DNA from: Bacillota bacterium
GTDB lineage: Bacteria > Bacillota_E > JAJZYS01 > JAILZS01
NCBI GenBank assembly: GCA_021817625.1
Contig: JAKASY010000095.1
Coordinates: forward strand, 1 to 7,086
Direction: 5' to 3'
Length of the DNA: 7,086 nucleotides
Shown: one piece after another, positions 5,003 through 7,086 of the stretch
Numbering within the stretch: the stretch's first letter is position 1
How the letters are laid out: each line of letters begins with the position of its first letter
The notes under the pieces: model-generated
What the model was told of the DNA's origin: nothing
What the model saw: only the letters and a program-made list of their open reading frames with translations
The model's database searches: none
Position numbers and translations under genes: made by a program

Positions 5003-5367
5003 TTCTCATGTTCCTCATCGCCTGTCTGGTGCTCTGGATCCTCCTCGGGACGGACTGGCAGCCGCCGCCGGGCGAGCTCGCCCTCGTAGTGCGCGTCCGC
5101 GACAGCGACGCGGTCCTGGAGATGGTGCTGCGCGAGGCGGAGCGCGCTGGAATCTCCCGCCTGACCATCGTGGACGAGGGCTCGAGCGACGGATCGGCGG
5201 GCATCGCCACGCTTTGGGCGCGCGCCCACGCCGGCGTGGAGGTGCACCAACGCCTGGAGTTGGAGGCGCTGGGCGCGAGCGTTCTGGTCCTCGACCTGCG
5301 AGCGCCGCTCGGCGCTCGCTCGGCGGAGCAAACCCTACGCTGGCTCGAGGCGACGGTGCGCTCGTAG
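4993..5367 (+). CDS. Membrane-anchored protein with glycosyltransferase-2-like half-domain
   Basis: A 124-aa product. Residues about 2-17 form a single hydrophobic anchor (PLLMFLIACLVLWILL), followed by a soluble part. ELALVVRVRDSDAVLEMVLREAERAG and LTIVDEGSSDGS resemble the first beta-alpha-beta unit of family 2 glycosyltransferases (VVxVRN... and VVDDGSxD). There is no room for the acceptor half or the later catalytic residues, so it is unlikely to be a transferase. The start TTG at 4993 is 8 nt after AAGGGGAG; GTG at 4984 or 4996 is possible. It sits between metK and hpf on the same strand. The function is not recognised. Confidence 0.7.
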   Translation: MVPLLMFLIACLVLWILLGTDWQPPPGELALVVRVRDSDAVLEMVLREAERAGISRLTIVDEGSSDGSAGIATLWARAHAGVEVHQRLELEALGASVLVLDLRAPLGARSAEQTLRWLEATVRS

Positions 5368-5410
5368 CGGGTGTACCAAAGGAGGATCGGCGCCGCGGCT
5401 CACGAAGGCT

Positions 5411-5447
5411 CCACGTCCACCCACCGATCTGGAGGTGGCAAACGTGG
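5411..5447 (+). other. Hairpin covering the hpf start codon
   Basis: CCACGT (5411-5416) pairs with ACGTGG (5442-5447), and the adjoining CCACC (5417-5421) pairs with GGTGG (5434-5438), leaving a 3-nt bulge and a 12-nt loop. It includes the GTG start (5444) and the 3' edge of the GGAGG ribosome site (5431-5435). This would be a translational control element if it forms in the mRNA. An orphan AAAGGAGG lies upstream, about 5379-5386, with no good start after it. Confidence 0.4.
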
Positions 5448-5974
5448 ACGTTGCGGTACGCGGCCAGAACCTCGAAGTGACGCAAGCGCTCGAGTCCTAC
5501 CTCGGTTCGAAGCTCCGCAAGCTCGACCGCTATCCGGGAACGGGCGCCGCCCAAGCCCGTATGCGCCTGGACGGCGAGGCCCACGTGGTGGAGGTCACGG
5601 TGCCCGTCGACGGGCGCGTGCTCCGGGCGGAGGCGTCGAGTCAGGACATGTATGCGTCGATCGACGCGGTGAGCGACCGTCTGCTGCACCAGATCAAGAA
5701 GTATCGGGACCGCACCGTCGCCCGGGCGCACGCGCCGTCGCCCGCTCCGGCGGCGGCGGACCTGCGCGTGGTGTCGGGCACGCACGGGCTGCCGGACGAG
5801 GTGGTGCGCGTCAAGGAGTTCCCCGCCGAGCCGATCAGCGTGGAGGAGGCGGTGGTGCGCCTCGAGCTCGTCGGCCACGACTTCTACGCGTTCCGTGATG
5901 CCGCGACCGGCAAGGTGTGCGTTCTCTACCGCCGGCGCGGCAAGGGCTACGGCCTCCTGGTGCCTCAGGGCTAG
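5444..5974 (+). CDS. hpf: Long-form ribosome hibernation promoting factor
   Basis: A 176-aa long HPF that binds the 30S decoding centre and dimerises ribosomes to 100S in stationary or stressed cells. The N-terminal S30AE domain (about 1-98) starts MDVAVRGQNLEVTQALESYL and ends near IKKYRDRTVAR. A Pro/Ala/Ser-rich linker is followed by the C-terminal dimerisation domain (about 120-175): VVRVKEFPAEPISVEEAV, then LELVGHDFYAFRD and VLYRRRGKGYGLL. The start is GTG 5444, 8 nt after GGAGG; the in-frame GTG at 5435 overlaps the ribosome site itself. In Bacillota hpf is often under stress or sigma-H control; no promoter is evident just upstream, so it may be read with the preceding gene. Confidence 0.95.
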   Translation: MDVAVRGQNLEVTQALESYLGSKLRKLDRYPGTGAAQARMRLDGEAHVVEVTVPVDGRVLRAEASSQDMYASIDAVSDRLLHQIKKYRDRTVARAHAPSPAPAAADLRVVSGTHGLPDEVVRVKEFPAEPISVEEAVVRLELVGHDFYAFRDAATGKVCVLYRRRGKGYGLLVPQG

Positions 5975-6010
5975 CGCGCGGAAAGTTTGTCACTTCTGGC
6001 GACAGTTGTG

Positions 6011-6039
6011 GCAGGACTAGCGCGCCTACCATCGAACAT
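6011..6039 (+). promoter_or_regulatory. Sigma-H (Spo0H)-type promoter
   Basis: GCAGGACTA (6011-6019), an 11-nt spacer, then ATCGAACAT (6031-6039). Against the sigma-H consensus RnAGGAwWW-N11/12-RnnGAATww it has one mismatch per box. The predicted start is about 6046. It lies 36 nt after the hpf stop and is in the right orientation for the downstream membrane protein gene. Sigma-H directs early sporulation and transition-phase genes. Confidence 0.65.
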
Positions 6040-6045
6040 ACGGAC

Positions 6046-6138
6046 GGGGGAGTGGCTGTAGGCCGCTAACCACGCCCCGCGAGCGTTTATTGCGCGGCGC
6101 GCGAATGCCCGGTTGTCGGGAGCCGGTTCGCGCTTTTT
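6046..6138 (+). ncRNA. Putative sigma-H-dependent small RNA or attenuated leader
   Basis: The interval between the sigma-H-type promoter and the terminator at 6099-6138 would give an RNA of about 93 nt. Its 5' end folds at once: GGGG-A-GTGG (6047-6055) pairs with CCAC-G-CCCC (6070-6078), with one A/G mismatch. No ORF of note lies in it. It matches no RNA family I recognise. Either it is a free small RNA, or it is the attenuator part of a 355-nt leader for the gene at 6401. Confidence 0.4.
6099..6138 (+). terminator. Intrinsic terminator downstream of the sigma-H-type promoter
   Basis: GCGCGAA (6099-6105) pairs with TTCGCGC (6127-6133), and an inner CCCG/CGGG stem (6108-6111 with 6117-6120) extends it. 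TTTTT (6134-6138) follows immediately. Confidence 0.65.
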
Positions 6139-6400
6139 CGCGGGTCGCATCCAGCGTTCGCCGATCCTGGAAGGAATCGGTCGGTGGGTGTCGAACCGTG
6201 TATGTCTCTGTCCCGAGTGCTTGCCTGGTCGTCCTGTGAAGCGGAGCGTAGCGGCAGGCGGAGGCCTGCACCGACGGACAGTGTGGCGTCCAGATGTTCC
6301 GTATGTTTTCCAAGCTTGTCGCCATCTTGGTCGGCAGCGCAAGTTCGGCTCAGGTGGACGAGTAACAGGACGACGGGCGTATGTATTTGGAGGTTGTGGT
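6139..6400 (+). other. Non-coding stretch before the membrane protein gene
   Basis: No convincing ORF on either strand; the long minus-strand open frame that continues into this stretch is a shadow of the gene at 6401. The stretch holds small hairpins: CCGAT/ATCGG (6161-6180), GCAGGC/GCCTGC (6254-6269) and CCAAG/CTTGG near 6310-6330. Base composition is less GC-rich than the genes. No second clear promoter is seen, so the downstream gene may depend on read-through from 6011-6039. No known riboswitch core, including c-di-GMP types, was recognised. Confidence 0.4.
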
Positions 6401-7086
6401 GTGACAGGGTTGGCGGCCTCCGGCGACGCGCGCGTGTTTTCGCGGCAAGCCTGGCTATTTACGGGAATCGTCGGCCTGCTGGCGTCGTGCGTCGGGCTGG
6501 TTGTGGTGGCCCCAGGGCTCGCGGTTCTAGAGGCGCACTGGTTCGGCATCGCCGTACTTTCGGCCATCGGGCTGGTGGCGACCGCGGCGCCGCCTCGGGT
6601 GCCGTGGGCGCGCATTGTCATCGCAGCCGACACCCTGCCGATACTGATCGCCGCCGTGCTGTACGGACCCGGTGCCGCGTTCGTAGTCGGGGTCTTGGGC
6701 ACCATGGTGTTCTCGCAACTGTCTCGCCGTCTGTATCGACCGTTTCTGTTCAATCGTGGCGCGCTTGGCCTCACGGCAGCCCTCTCGGCGATGGTGTTCC
6801 GCTGGGCGTTGCCGGCAGGGGCCGCTCTCGTGTCGCCCAACGGTGCCCTCGCCTTCGTGGCGGCCCTTGTGGCGTTTGGGCTCTTAAACGAGTTGACGGT
6901 CGGTGCGTATGTGGCGATCCTGCACGGGTCGCGCGTCGTGGACGAGGCGCACACGATACTCCAACAGTGGCTGGCACTGGCGGGCGGAGCTCTGATCCTT
7001 GGACCGCTAGTTCTGGCGTGCTATCACTTTTGGGGCAACGAGGGGCTTGTGCTCCTGGTGTTGCCTGTGGTGGGAATCAACGAGAT
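6401..7086 (+). CDS. Polytopic membrane protein, probable sensor domain (5' part)
   Basis: GTG 6401 follows TGGAGG (6388-6393) at 7 nt and opens a frame to the window edge (228 complete codons, no stop). After a short cytoplasmic start (MTGLAASGDARVFSRQ) there are about six hydrophobic segments. They resemble the N-terminal membrane sensor modules (MASE-like) that precede GGDEF or HD-GYP signalling domains: a PxxxxxxxLYGPGAA segment, RPFLFNRGALGLTAALS, and FGLLNELTVGAYVAI. The output domain lies beyond the window, so the enzyme class is unproven. The sigma-H-type promoter upstream suggests expression at the onset of sporulation or in transition phase. Confidence 0.75.
   Translation, partial: MTGLAASGDARVFSRQAWLFTGIVGLLASCVGLVVVAPGLAVLEAHWFGIAVLSAIGLVATAAPPRVPWARIVIAADTLPILIAAVLYGPGAAFVVGVLGTMVFSQLSRRLYRPFLFNRGALGLTAALSAMVFRWALPAGAALVSPNGALAFVAALVAFGLLNELTVGAYVAILHGSRVVDEAHTILQQWLALAGGALILGPLVLACYHFWGNEGLVLLVLPVVGINE

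Noticed and set aside
5971..6954. 327-aa minus-strand ORF at the right end
   Set aside because: Antisense of the membrane protein gene at 6401; Thr/Ala/Arg/Pro-rich with no domain, and it runs across the sigma-H-type promoter and terminator.
1..7086. CRISPR array, tRNA or rRNA genes
   Set aside because: No regularly spaced repeats and no tRNA or rRNA signatures were seen on either strand.

Overview
The window reads as chromosomal DNA of a high-GC, endospore-forming member of the Bacillota. The evidence is a SpoIIQ-like M23 protein next to the sporulation regulator SpoIIID, promoters that look like sigma-E and sigma-H sites, strong GGAGG-type ribosome sites, frequent GTG/TTG starts, and a long-form HPF. 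Symbiobacteriia-, Limnochordia- or Thermaerobacter-like lineages would fit, but the sequence alone does not settle the genus.

Left part (1-2497) is the most interesting region. The 3' end of a catalytically degenerate LytM/M23 gene (probable spoIIQ) is followed by a sigma-E-like promoter, a good ribosome site and the first 11 codons of spoIIID (542-573). The reading frame is then broken by a compact element of about 1,695 bp (574-2268), and the rest of spoIIID resumes in frame at 2269-2497. Joining the halves at a shared TGGA restores an 86-residue SpoIIID. The element carries, on the minus strand, its own sigma-E-like promoter, a 51-aa ORF with an excellent ribosome site, and a large serine recombinase whose TTG start overlaps the stop of the small ORF (TTGA). 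Joining the two inner ends of the element recreates a 50-bp attP-like site with two 22-bp imperfect inverted arms centred on GA. The simplest reading is a skin-like, developmentally excised intervening element in spoIIID: sigma-E would switch on both the interrupted gene and the recombinase that repairs it. A terminator just inside the left end would stop transcription of the unrepaired gene.

Middle part (2498-4938): a minus-strand, translationally coupled pair encodes an FTR1/COG4280-type membrane protein (apparent CTG start) and a 60-aa two-helix membrane protein. Divergent from it is metK (S-adenosylmethionine synthetase), with a good sigma-A promoter, a structured leader of about 90 nt and a TTG start.

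Right part (4939-7086): a small membrane-anchored protein with a glycosyltransferase-2-like half-domain, then hpf (long ribosome hibernation factor). Both start regions can fold into hairpins that cover translation signals. A 426-nt gap follows. It holds a strong sigma-H-type promoter and, about 90 nt downstream, an intrinsic terminator, so it may encode a small RNA or an attenuated leader. After that comes the 5' part of a polytopic membrane protein (probably the sensor domain of a signalling enzyme), cut by the window edge. The downstream region has no obvious mobile-element signs.
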